A stretch of 34,083 bases of DNA, taken from Methanobacteriota archaeon (lineage in GTDB: Archaea; Thermoplasmatota; Poseidoniia; Poseidoniales; Poseidoniaceae). Made by a program: the position numbers and the translations under genes. Positions within the stretch are counted from its first letter, which is position 1. Every line of letters begins with the position of its first letter. The notes under the pieces are model-generated. The model had not been told where the DNA came from. It did not search any database and saw only the letters and a program-made list of their open reading frames with translations. Shown here one piece after another: positions 18,184 through 25,527 of this stretch. The stretch covers positions 1 to 34,083 of the forward strand of contig PBTH01000017.1 in assembly GCA_002726495.1 (NCBI GenBank), given 5' to 3'.

Positions 18184-19371
18184 ATGGATGAGGATACGCC
18201 CTCCGTAATTGAATGGCCTCCAAATCAAGGAGATGCCATTTCTCCACTCCAGCATTCTGACAGCCAACTGCTTGTTGCCGAATCCGTGAATGATGACCTT
18301 GCAAGAATTAAAGCCATTGTGAGCATTACTTTGGGCATCACCTTGGTGCTTGCAACGGGCTATCTTGTAGCAGTTATCATGAGCGATGGTGCCATCCTAC
18401 TTCGTCCAAGTGAAGTCGCTATGGAACGACACGCTGCTTACGATGAACTCATTCACTTTGATGGGAAGGGAGACGGGAGTAACATCGTCGTTTGTATCGT
18501 AGATTCGGGAATTGAATTGGGTCACAGTGATTTTAACGACCTTGAACTTGATTCGTGGAAGGATTTCATCAACAGTAAGTCAGCACCCTATGACGATAAC
18601 GGGCATGGTACATCAATGGCTGGAATCCTCGTTGCTAACGGTTGGCTCAAGGGAGTGGCCAAGGATGTTGATTTAATGGTCGCCAAGGCGCTTGGTGCCA
18701 ACGGTTCAGGAGATGATAGCATCGTGGCTGAAGCGATTGATTGGTGTGTTGCGGGAGGAGCACATATTATCTCGCTGTCCTTAGGAGGCGCCCCTGACGC
18801 TTTGCCCTTTTTACCAGGAAACGGAAGGAGTTCGGGGGATGCTGCAAATGAAGCAATTGATGCTGGAATCTATGTTGTTGCCGCAGCCGGAAACGATGGC
18901 GGAGAAGAAGACGACGGAGATGTAGCGCACCCCTCCAGCGAAACTGCTGTGATTTGTGTCGGAGGAACCACCATCAAAGGGTCTTCTTGGTCCGGTTCTT
19001 CAGAGGGCGATAACAATGGACGAATTGTCCCTCTACCACCACTTCTACCACGAAACGACCCGCACAAAAAACCTGAAATCGTAGCGCCAGCGGAAGGCGT
19101 ACCCGTTCTAACAAATGACGGAGGTTGGGCGCTAGCAGATGGAACAAGTGCAGCTACAGTCTATGTCACAGGTGCACTGGCTCTACTTCTTGAACAACAA
19201 CCCGAACTCAAGGCAAACGGCTCTCAAGGCAATGCCGATAACATCAATCTCGTCAAAACATGGCTAATGGAATCCTCCGCCCCAGAAGAAGGGCAAACTG
19301 GTCATGATGACAGATACGGCTATGGAATGCTGCACATTTCTGCTCTGCTGGAACGCGCATCCTCAGAGTGA
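18184..19371 (+). CDS. Membrane-anchored subtilisin-like serine protease (S8)
   Basis: 395-residue subtilase. A single membrane segment (about residues 43-66) follows a 40-residue acidic N-terminus, so the catalytic domain is probably outside the cell. Catalytic residues are Asp107 (CIVDSGIELGHSDF), His141 (DNGHGTSMAGIL) and Ser322 (DGTSAATVYVTGAL), with oxyanion Asn237 (AAAGNDGG). There is no room for an inhibitor I9 pro-domain between the anchor and the catalytic domain, which is uncommon for secreted subtilases. It starts 4 bp after sufS, which suggests co-transcription. Its last nine bases overlap the convergent methyltransferase gene. Confidence 0.92.
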   Translation: MDEDTPSVIEWPPNQGDAISPLQHSDSQLLVAESVNDDLARIKAIVSITLGITLVLATGYLVAVIMSDGAILLRPSEVAMERHAAYDELIHFDGKGDGSNIVVCIVDSGIELGHSDFNDLELDSWKDFINSKSAPYDDNGHGTSMAGILVANGWLKGVAKDVDLMVAKALGANGSGDDSIVAEAIDWCVAGGAHIISLSLGGAPDALPFLPGNGRSSGDAANEAIDAGIYVVAAAGNDGGEEDDGDVAHPSSETAVICVGGTTIKGSSWSGSSEGDNNGRIVPLPPLLPRNDPHKKPEIVAPAEGVPVLTNDGGWALADGTSAATVYVTGALALLLEQQPELKANGSQGNADNINLVKTWLMESSAPEEGQTGHDDRYGYGMLHISALLERASSE

Positions 19372-20103
19372 GCGGGGAAGCCACGCAACAAGCGTACCAC
19401 CAAAGAGTGGCATGAAGGCAATATGATGGGTACTTTGGGTCTCTTGAACAAGTTCAATCCAACCATTGAATCCGTCAACGAGAGCCATGCCCTGCTCATC
19501 ATCAGGGTCGACATCACCGGTGGGCATGTCGGGTTCAACAGTGAACAACACTCCGTTTGAGTCCAAAAACGGCATGTAAGTCTTTACAAGATTCGCTCGG
19601 TTTGCCGAGGTGCCGTCGATGATGATGGCTTGGTAGGAAGGAGCAAAAGGTGTCTCGGAGATCTCAGCCGTTGTTGTGGTTGCAAGCGACCATGCGGCAT
19701 GTTCCGCTGCGAGTTGAAGCGGGTCGCCGACTACGATATTTGTCCAATCTTGGGCTTCATAACGTGTCATTAGCCGATGTATAATCACGCCGAATTTAGC
19801 ACCCTGCTCGATAATTGTCATCTTTTCAGGAGTACGCTTTTGACGTTCAAACAGATCGTAAATCCATGCAGTCCGGTGACCAATACCCCCTCCAACTTCA
19901 AGAACATTCTCGGGCTGTAGAACTCCCAATGCATCTCGTAGTCTACGATGGATGGAAATTGACCACGTTGTCAATCCCATGTGCTGAAGCTGCTCTCCAA
20001 TGTTTGCAGCAACCTCTGGCTCGTCCCTCGGTTGGGAGGCATCTTGGGAGAGCAAGTGAGCGAGTATTTCGTCGCGTTGGGGCGATACATCCTGCTCCTC
20101 CAT
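19363..20103 (-). CDS. Class I SAM-dependent methyltransferase-like protein
   Basis: 246-residue protein with a Rossmann-type SAM-binding core: motif I VLEVGGGIGHRTAW near residues 67-80, an acidic post-I residue in MTIIEQG, and motif IV-like AIIIDGT. Helical N-terminal residues 1-60 precede it. The layout resembles PCMT or O-methyltransferases, but no substrate motif is recognisable. It could also be a spermidine-synthase-like fold without methyltransfer activity. The stop overlaps the subtilase gene by nine bases, and the start is divergent from the HVO_0476-family gene. Confidence 0.75.
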   Translation of the reverse strand: MEEQDVSPQRDEILAHLLSQDASQPRDEPEVAANIGEQLQHMGLTTWSISIHRRLRDALGVLQPENVLEVGGGIGHRTAWIYDLFERQKRTPEKMTIIEQGAKFGVIIHRLMTRYEAQDWTNIVVGDPLQLAAEHAAWSLATTTTAEISETPFAPSYQAIIIDGTSANRANLVKTYMPFLDSNGVLFTVEPDMPTGDVDPDDEQGMALVDGFNGWIELVQETQSTHHIAFMPLFGGTLVAWLPRSL

Positions 20104-20201
20104 GACGAAGCGTTTCGCCCGTTCAATTTCAAGGCTCGCTTGCCTTCATCTTACGATGGGTTCAAACGGTGGAGGCAACGCGCATCAAATGGGGACTTGC
20201 C

Positions 20202-20966
20202 ATGGACGGTGACGAAGACTGGGAAGAGGAGGAAGAAATTCTCGAAAATGCAACGCATTGCCCAACTTGTGACAACCTGGAAGGTCACGATATTCTGAAG
20301 GAGAAAAACGTGGGTTCAGGGGCAGATTTCCTCGTGCGCTGTCAAGTTTGCTCTCATGTTCACACGATTGAATTCCGCCCACCCGTAGCAAAGAGCATCC
20401 CCTTCATCCTCACAGATGGTCCACATTCGCAGAGGATTGTACTCGTCATTGATGCGGATGAAGAATTCGTCATCAACGACGTCTTTGAAGAGGATGAAAA
20501 ATTATGGAAGGTCCATCAAATCGAAAGAAAGGATGGAACACAACCTGACCATGCTCTCGCTACTGAAATCGAACGAATCACTGCAATCCGAACTGACCGC
20601 GTCAGAGTGAAAATGACGCTAACACGTGGAGAGGATTCACATGCAGATGTGATTATTGTGCCACAAGAGACGACTTTCACTGCCTCTCACCTTATGGAGC
20701 ATGAAGGCGAAACATGGCGTATTCGTGCGATTCATACCGGTTCGGGAAGGACATTACGAGGGACAGTTCAAGCGCCTGACATCAAGAGAATGTACCTGCA
20801 TGAACCACCCCGACCTGAGCATTTTGCTCCACGTACACCCAGGGAACGACGCCAAGCTTGGAAGGAAGGGAAACTCGGCCATAATCCGAATCCAATACGA
20901 CCCAAAGAGGAAATCAAGAAAGGCGTCACTCCCTCATTTAAGCGCAAGAAAAAGCCCCGAAGATGA
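20202..20966 (+). CDS. HVO_0476-family zinc-finger protein
   Basis: 254-residue soluble archaeal protein. An acidic N-terminus leads into a zinc knuckle with Cys20/Cys23 (CPTC) and Cys47/Cys50 (CQVC). A beta-rich domain follows, with two similar halves (INDVFEEDEKLWKVHQIE and ASHLMEHEGETWRIRAIH). The C-terminus is very basic (KRKKKPRR) and suggests nucleic-acid or ribosome contact. This matches my recollection of the HVO_0476 family, whose function is unknown. I prefer the ATG at 20202, preceded by GGGGA; a GTG at 20169 would add 11 residues. It converges on proline dehydrogenase with no spacer. Confidence 0.85.
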   Translation: MDGDEDWEEEEEILENATHCPTCDNLEGHDILKEKNVGSGADFLVRCQVCSHVHTIEFRPPVAKSIPFILTDGPHSQRIVLVIDADEEFVINDVFEEDEKLWKVHQIERKDGTQPDHALATEIERITAIRTDRVRVKMTLTRGEDSHADVIIVPQETTFTASHLMEHEGETWRIRAIHTGSGRTLRGTVQAPDIKRMYLHEPPRPEHFAPRTPRERRQAWKEGKLGHNPNPIRPKEEIKKGVTPSFKRKKKPRR

Positions 20967-21944
20967 TCATGGGCGATTTGTCCATGGCATCAAGAAAGCC
21001 TTCGCAACTTGTGTCCCTATAGTTGGATTTTCTTTCAATCGGCGAATACTGTATTCGTACCATTTTTCACCATATGGGAGGTATATTCGGGTACGATGAC
21101 CCTCAGCAGCTAGCTTTCTTCTCAACGGTCCACGTACACCAAGCAGCATTTGAAATTCATATCCCGGACCTTTGTTACGCCGATTCTCTCCAGCATTCGG
21201 TCGTGGGTCCTCTTTTCCAGGGCCCATACCAAACGATTCCAAGGCTGATTTCGCATGGTCAATCACAGGGTAATCATGGCTTGCTATGGCCACATATGCG
21301 CCAGCATCAAGCATGCGGTCAATGCAACTGTTGGTAGCATCAACAATGTCTTGGTACCCTGCGAAGGATATGTCTTCCGGCTCAAGGTAAATTCCCTTGC
21401 AAATTCTATAATCTGCAGCAGGGCCAAGTTCCTGCTCCAAGTCACCAATATCTGCGAGTGATCGAAACAGACGTCCTTGTAGAACCGTTCCCACATTGGT
21501 AAGGCCCTCTGCATGGAGTTCCTTGACGACCTGTATCGTATCGGTTGTCACTCGGTGGTCTTCCATGTCCAACCTAACAAACATATCATTTGATGATGCA
21601 AGTTTGACCAATTTTCTGATGTTTTCCATACCTTTTTCACGGTCAATAAGCAATCCGAATGCTGTTGGTTTTATGCTTAAGTTTGCATCGAATTGACCCA
21701 ATTCTATTGCTTCAATAACTCGAACATATTCGTCATAGAAATATTGAGCTTCATCCATTGATGTGATCTCTTCCCCAAGAACATCAATAGTGAAACATGT
21801 TCCTTCACCGGAAAGCCGCTTCATGATCTGAACCGCATCACTGAGTTTTGGCCCGGCTACATAGCGTCGGCTAACCCAGCGCACAAACCATTTCGGCATG
21901 CGGACGGTTGCGCCAACAATTGCCTTGGAGAGAAACCCCACCAT
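20967..21944 (-). CDS. putA: Proline dehydrogenase (monofunctional)
   Basis: FAD-dependent enzyme of 325 residues that oxidises proline to pyrroline-5-carboxylate, passing electrons to the quinone pool. Recognisable tracts are FVRLDMEDHRVTT, ADYRICKGIYLEPEDISF, and the C-terminal YEFQMLLGVRG plus RIYLPYGEKWYEYSIRRLKENP, the substrate-binding helix of PRODH (RRxxExP). The N-terminus has basic/aromatic residues that may contact the membrane. The P5C dehydrogenase partner is not in the window, so this is the stand-alone form. The symbol is by analogy with the PRODH domain of PutA. Confidence 0.9.
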   Translation of the reverse strand: MVGFLSKAIVGATVRMPKWFVRWVSRRYVAGPKLSDAVQIMKRLSGEGTCFTIDVLGEEITSMDEAQYFYDEYVRVIEAIELGQFDANLSIKPTAFGLLIDREKGMENIRKLVKLASSNDMFVRLDMEDHRVTTDTIQVVKELHAEGLTNVGTVLQGRLFRSLADIGDLEQELGPAADYRICKGIYLEPEDISFAGYQDIVDATNSCIDRMLDAGAYVAIASHDYPVIDHAKSALESFGMGPGKEDPRPNAGENRRNKGPGYEFQMLLGVRGPLRRKLAAEGHRTRIYLPYGEKWYEYSIRRLKENPTIGTQVAKAFLMPWTNRP

Positions 21945-21983
21945 GGAAGACCCTCCTCTACGGCGCTCTTTGACCCTTTGTGT

Positions 21984-22958
21984 TCACTTTTCAGTAAGAC
22001 CCATCTCCTCAATGAATCGCTTTGAATTCATGAGTGGGAGTTTTTTCATCTCAAGATGGTCTCGAATGGCTTGACGCTGCCAGCCCTTGAACGCCTTCTT
22101 TTCCATGTACACCACAAGTTGAGCACCTGGAAAGGATTGCATCGTTGAATCAACTGCAGCATCGATTGATTGGGCCCATGTACCTCCTGGAACGCCATCG
22201 TTTTTTTCAAAGGGAAGAGCGTAAGTTGCCAACATATGCCCCAACCACACACCGTTGTAACCTGCAAGAACATTGGCTCGGGGTGCATAGTGGCCACCTC
22301 CAAGTGTGATCAATACCAACGAACCCGAATGCTGTTCTTCATCCCAAACCACCCCGTGCCCTTCCTCAAAAAGTGCATCATGGGTAAGTTTTGCCAGAAA
22401 TTCGGCTGCTCCAACATGTCCCCAAGTTGCTTCAGTTGAACCCACTTCAATAAAGAGCGAGGGGGCATCAAGATAAGGGCCGTGATGTGTTACTTCTAAG
22501 GATAAATCAAATTCGTTCAATTCAGCATGTGATGTCCAACGTTTGTTGAGCATCCTCCACCAAGACGCCAGTCGTGTGTTGGGGGGAGGGGCTTTTCCAC
22601 CAATCCCACCATAAGGACCTTGTTCGCCTGCAGTTAAATGAGGAATACCGATGGGGTGCAAGGTCAATGATGCTTGTCCACTGGCGGCTGAATGGCGTGA
22701 GGGGAAAATGGCTTCACGCACCGTTTCCCCTGTCGATTCATACCATCTCCTGTCAAGAAAATCTTCCCACAATACCTTTTCTGGGAGATACCACATTCGG
22801 ATGTTTTCACAACCGTATGCAGGATGGCCCTCAACTGGGTCAAGAAGTTTCCAATCTCGCATTGATTTCAACGCATCACCTTGATTCAAACTTGCAATGT
22901 CTGATCTGTTGATGATGATGAGGGAGATATTGTTTGCGACCACAACACTCCCATACAC
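21984..22958 (-). CDS. dtdA: D-aminoacyl-tRNA deacylase, archaeal/plant type (DtdA/GEK1)
   Basis: Hydrolyses D-amino acids wrongly attached to tRNA. The 324-residue length and motifs fit the DtdA family: EVTHHGPYLDAPSLFIEVGSTEATW in the centre, TLGGGHYAPR with the metal-binding histidine region, and a C-terminal half containing MEKKAFKGWQRQAI. The start is uncertain: a GTG at 22958 is used here, and another in-frame GTG five codons later is equally close to the conserved SLIIIN strand. It is divergent from the unknown gene at 23019, 60 bp away. Confidence 0.92.
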   Translation of the reverse strand: MYGSVVVANNISLIIINRSDIASLNQGDALKSMRDWKLLDPVEGHPAYGCENIRMWYLPEKVLWEDFLDRRWYESTGETVREAIFPSRHSAASGQASLTLHPIGIPHLTAGEQGPYGGIGGKAPPPNTRLASWWRMLNKRWTSHAELNEFDLSLEVTHHGPYLDAPSLFIEVGSTEATWGHVGAAEFLAKLTHDALFEEGHGVVWDEEQHSGSLVLITLGGGHYAPRANVLAGYNGVWLGHMLATYALPFEKNDGVPGGTWAQSIDAAVDSTMQSFPGAQLVVYMEKKAFKGWQRQAIRDHLEMKKLPLMNSKRFIEEMGLTEK

Positions 22959-23018
22959 CGCCTACATTTGACCCCACCGAGGACAAGGTTTCACATATGA
23001 CAGGCTGGAGTTCTGTAC

Positions 23019-23981
23019 ATGGACGAGGGACTGCCCGAGAAAATTCCTTTCCTTCCATCGTGCGTTCATTCATTTTCAGGAGGGCTTTTGGTTATCGGAA
23101 TGGATGGAGAAATTCTTCTCTTGGGAAAGGAATTGAAACCGATTCATCCACATGCAACGCCGTTCCCTATGAAAATTAGCCATTCAGTCGTCCTCAATGA
23201 CCGACTCTACGCGACATGGATTGACGGAGAACTTATGATGGCACGAATGGGATGTATTGACCTCAACAACCCCCCAGAAGAAGGACCTCAAAGAGCCGAT
23301 TTGCGTACAATACGTACAATGGACATGGCATTGCACCCAAAAGGCAACCAGTGGTCACATGTCTTGGACGCTGAACCTCTTGGATTGGGAGCTAAAGGAG
23401 AGAGTTTGGTATTTGTCTTGTGGCGCAAAGGACTCTACGGGTTAACCCCTGAAGCCAATGAGTTGTGGAGAATGCCGGAACCGTCGTGGAATTACCCCAA
23501 ACGTCGCCCTAGGGATACAGAAACGATCAGTTTGCACATCCACAAAGAGGAGTTTACGTTGACCTCGAGAGGAGGTAGAATTCAACGCCGCTCTTTGCTC
23601 ACTGGGGAATTGATTGAAGAGTTCATTGTGATCGGACCCGAAGCACCTTTGGAACTGCACTTTAAACACGGACCTCATGAATTGATATGCTCTACAAATG
23701 GAGAAATGTGCTGGATCCACAAAGGTGAACTTGTGAGAACTCTCAAACTCAATGGACCGGTACAATATGCTGTATGGGACTCAACAATGGAAGGGTGGCG
23801 AATTGCTGGATGGAGAGAGGAATTGCTCATTACGGCATCTGAAAACAAACGCCATGAGTGGAATGAAATTCCGATTCATATTGAACCAGTAAAGGGTGGT
23901 GCGCTCATTCTTCTCAATGATGGAACATGGCACAACAGTGTGTTTGAAGCAAAGTTACCTCCCTCATCCGAGGAAGAATAA
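23019..23981 (+). CDS. Unknown soluble protein, beta-propeller-like
   Basis: 320-residue protein without signal peptide or membrane helix that I do not recognise. It is rich in short beta-strand/turn units such as GGLLVIGMDGEILLLG, EEFTLTSRGGRIQRRSLLTGE and GEMCWIHKGELVRTLKLNG. This spacing (hydrophobic strand, Gly/Asp turn, Trp or Leu) is typical of PQQ/WD-like beta-propellers. No catalytic residues are evident. The ATG has CTGGAG eight bases upstream. It is divergent from dtdA and its stop is four bases from the end of eS31. Confidence 0.7.
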   Translation: MDEGLPEKIPFLPSCVHSFSGGLLVIGMDGEILLLGKELKPIHPHATPFPMKISHSVVLNDRLYATWIDGELMMARMGCIDLNNPPEEGPQRADLRTIRTMDMALHPKGNQWSHVLDAEPLGLGAKGESLVFVLWRKGLYGLTPEANELWRMPEPSWNYPKRRPRDTETISLHIHKEEFTLTSRGGRIQRRSLLTGELIEEFIVIGPEAPLELHFKHGPHELICSTNGEMCWIHKGELVRTLKLNGPVQYAVWDSTMEGWRIAGWREELLITASENKRHEWNEIPIHIEPVKGGALILLNDGTWHNSVFEAKLPPSSEEE

Positions 23982-23984
23982 ACC

Positions 23985-24158
23985 TCATTCGTTCATCTTT
24001 GTGTAACCGCACCGACCGCATGACTTGCGATCTTTGTGAATTGCAAGGAATACACCAGGTCCGCAAGAAGAGGCTGGGCAATGCTCAGAGCGTACAAGTT
24101 TACCGTCTTCGATCTTGTACTTTGACCACTTTGCAGAGGATTTGGGGCCGTCTCCCAT
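23985..24158 (-). CDS. rps27ae: 30S ribosomal protein eS31 (S27ae)
   Basis: A 57-residue ribosomal protein read on the minus strand. The sequence begins [20 protein letters not shown] and carries a zinc knuckle with Cys27, Cys32, Cys47 and Cys50, then CGYTKMNE. The GPGVF and HKDR tracts between the cysteine pairs are characteristic of S27ae. The first pair is Cx4C rather than the Cx2C I expect in most archaea. Its ATG overlaps the eS24 stop codon (TGATG), indicating translational coupling as last gene of the rpo7 operon. Confidence 0.95.
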   Translation of the reverse strand: MGDGPKSSAKWSKYKIEDGKLVRSEHCPASSCGPGVFLAIHKDRKSCGRCGYTKMNE

Positions 24159-24481
24159 CACTCGTCACCTCCTTCTGAGGATTCTTCTTTTTGAGGAGAA
24201 GATGTGCGGAATTGTTCATGTCGCTTGTGAATGTAACTCGGCTCAACAGCCATGGCTTCCAGCGAACTGTAGATGTAAGCCATTCCAGTTGTCAAAGCTT
24301 GACCGAATCGTGTACTACATTCCTTCACAACAATCCAATCGGGATTGGAACCGGGTTCAAGTGTGCGAACCAAATCCATGATATCCTTTCGCGAGGGAGT
24401 TGTCTTACCTTCATGTCTCCAACTGAATGATATTTCAATTCGGTTCAAGAGTTTGTTTTCTATTCGTTCATTAATGTTCAT
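24158..24481 (-). CDS. rps24e: 30S ribosomal protein eS24
   Basis: A 107-residue small-subunit protein. The [20 protein letters not shown] start, the [15 protein letters not shown] helix and the [18 protein letters not shown] region are typical of S24e; the tail is acidic and Ser/Glu-rich. I chose the ATG at 24481 because GAGGTGA sits six bases upstream; the GTG inside that sequence (24490) would remove the ribosome binding site. Third gene of the rpo7-spt4-eS24-eS31 operon. Confidence 0.95.
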   Translation of the reverse strand: MNINERIENKLLNRIEISFSWRHEGKTTPSRKDIMDLVRTLEPGSNPDWIVVKECSTRFGQALTTGMAYIYSSLEAMAVEPSYIHKRHEQFRTSSPQKEESSEGGDE

Positions 24482-24491
24482 TGTATTCACC

Positions 24492-24695
24492 TCATCGAAT
24501 GTTGACTTTGAGTGCGTATTTACCGGGTTGTTCTACCTGAAGACGCTTTGCAATTTCAGAGCGTTTTGGCTGCATGATGATGACGTAACCTGTCCAATCG
24601 GACGATACTGGGGCTGATGGGCATCTTGGGCATTGATCTACTCCATCGTTGAGAACAAGATGGCATTCACCGCATGCAAAAGGATTCTTAACCAT
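24492..24695 (-). CDS. spt4: Transcription elongation factor Spt4 (RpoE'')
   Basis: A 67-residue zinc protein that pairs with Spt5 to make RNA polymerase processive. The zinc ligands are Cys8/Cys11 (ACGEC) and Cys22/Cys25 (QCPRC), followed by SDWTGYVIIMQPKRSEIAKRL and PGKYALKV, which are diagnostic. The ATG at 24695 is one base after the rpo7 stop and has GGAAGTGA upstream; a GTG three codons earlier overlaps rpo7 and is less likely. Confidence 0.95.
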   Translation of the reverse strand: MVKNPFACGECHLVLNDGVDQCPRCPSAPVSSDWTGYVIIMQPKRSEIAKRLQVEQPGKYALKVNIR

Positions 24696-24696
24696 T

Positions 24697-25260
24697 TTAT
24701 TCACTTCCCCTATCTGCGTCCATCTTCTTCCAACTTGGGCATCCTAGCCCGGGTTGCTTGCTGGTCAATCCAATCTTGGAGCGGCGTGGATCGGAAGTAT
24801 CAGGTGATAACGACACAATTCGAGCACGGACAAATGAACCGACTCCGATCTGTTTTCCAGATGTTCGTCCTTCGATCATACCCTTGCCGATGTTTGCGTC
24901 TACTGTATCTTCCATAATTTGTGACTTGTGAAGCAATGCTTCCATTGGCCCGATACGGACAAAGGCTCCAAACTCGTTGATTTCAGAAACTGCGCCTTCA
25001 ACAACTTCATAGTCGTCCATGCAAAAGAGAACTGCATCAAATTGAACCCGCTGATAGATAGCACCGTCTCCGTGGATGATACGGCCACGTCCAATGGTTT
25101 TGTGATTGTTTGTTACAAGAATAAATCTGTTTTGTTCGTCGAAACGACCTTCAAAAGCACCCATGGACAAGCGATCAATGTGCTGATCCAGTGATTGTCC
25201 TTTTCTCATGTATTCTGCAGGAATACGAATGGTGTCTTCCTTGGTTACGACCTTGTACAT
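24697..25260 (-). CDS. rpo7: DNA-directed RNA polymerase subunit Rpo7 (RpoE')
   Basis: A 187-residue subunit that forms the stalk of archaeal RNA polymerase with Rpo4. The N-terminal tip domain (YKVVTKEDTIRIPAEYM; GDGAIYQRVQFDAVLF) is followed by an S1 RNA-binding domain (VVEGAVSEINEFGAFVRIGPMEALLHKSQI). The C-terminus ends with KIGLTSKQPGLG. The start is the ATG at 25260: GAGGTG is six bases upstream, and the GTG within it (25269) would be a false start. First gene of the operon, behind a structured leader. Confidence 0.96.
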   Translation of the reverse strand: MYKVVTKEDTIRIPAEYMRKGQSLDQHIDRLSMGAFEGRFDEQNRFILVTNNHKTIGRGRIIHGDGAIYQRVQFDAVLFCMDDYEVVEGAVSEINEFGAFVRIGPMEALLHKSQIMEDTVDANIGKGMIEGRTSGKQIGVGSFVRARIVSLSPDTSDPRRSKIGLTSKQPGLGCPSWKKMDADRGSE

Positions 25261-25279
25261 ATTTTTCACCTCTGTGAGC

Positions 25280-25351
25280 CTCTCAGGAGGTACAGAAAAA
25301 GACGGAAGCCATAACGACTGTTCCGTCCTTCACCGGGTTACCTCAGGAGAG
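25280..25351 (-). promoter_or_regulatory. Structured 5' leader of the rpo7 operon with alternative Shine-Dalgarno pairing
   Basis: On the minus strand, CTCTC-CT-GAGGTA (25351-25339) can pair with TACCTC-CT-GAGAG (25292-25280), giving 5 and 6 base pairs around a 2x2 internal loop. Inside, GACGGAA (25327-25321) pairs with TTCCGTC (25307-25301). The TACCTC arm is also complementary to the rpo7 ribosome binding site GAGGTG (25272-25267), including one G-U pair, so two exclusive folds exist. A third option is a CCTC-CTGA-GAGG hairpin (25290-25279). Folding is by eye only. Confidence 0.5.
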
Positions 25352-25388
25352 AAAGCGACCGAAGTCATTCTGCCCACCGACGACGCCT

Positions 25389-25396
25389 ATTTAATT
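25389..25396. promoter_or_regulatory. TATA-like element between rpo7 operon and surface-protein gene
   Basis: TATTTAAT on plus reads ATTAAATA on minus. For rpo7, transcription about 26 nt downstream would start near 25365, just before the leader hairpin. For the plus-strand surface-protein gene it would give a leader of about 105 nt. The rpo7 use is the better fit; the direction is not proven. Confidence 0.45.
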
Positions 25397-25527
25397 CAAG
25401 CGGCAGGAAAATCGTCACAGCATCACGATGAGACTCAAACAACTGGCGGATTTGAATCACCGAGTAAAAGGGGTTTTAGTAGTTCAAAGAGCCATAACCC
25501 ATAACAACCCCCCGAAGGCGGTCACAT

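Noticed and set aside
9128..24158. alaS, rtcB, dtdA and ribosomal genes as one translation-quality system
   Set aside because: The genes lie on both strands, separated by unrelated genes; clustering of core genes is enough to explain their proximity.
25440..25470. Possible T arm (GATTCAAATCC) upstream of the surface-protein gene
   Set aside because: The T stem has a mismatch and no acceptor or anticodon stem can be built around it.
25208..25504. 98-residue plus-strand ORF across the rpo7 promoter region
   Set aside because: It overlaps the rpo7 start and leader on the opposite strand and has low-complexity, unstructured sequence with no family resemblance.
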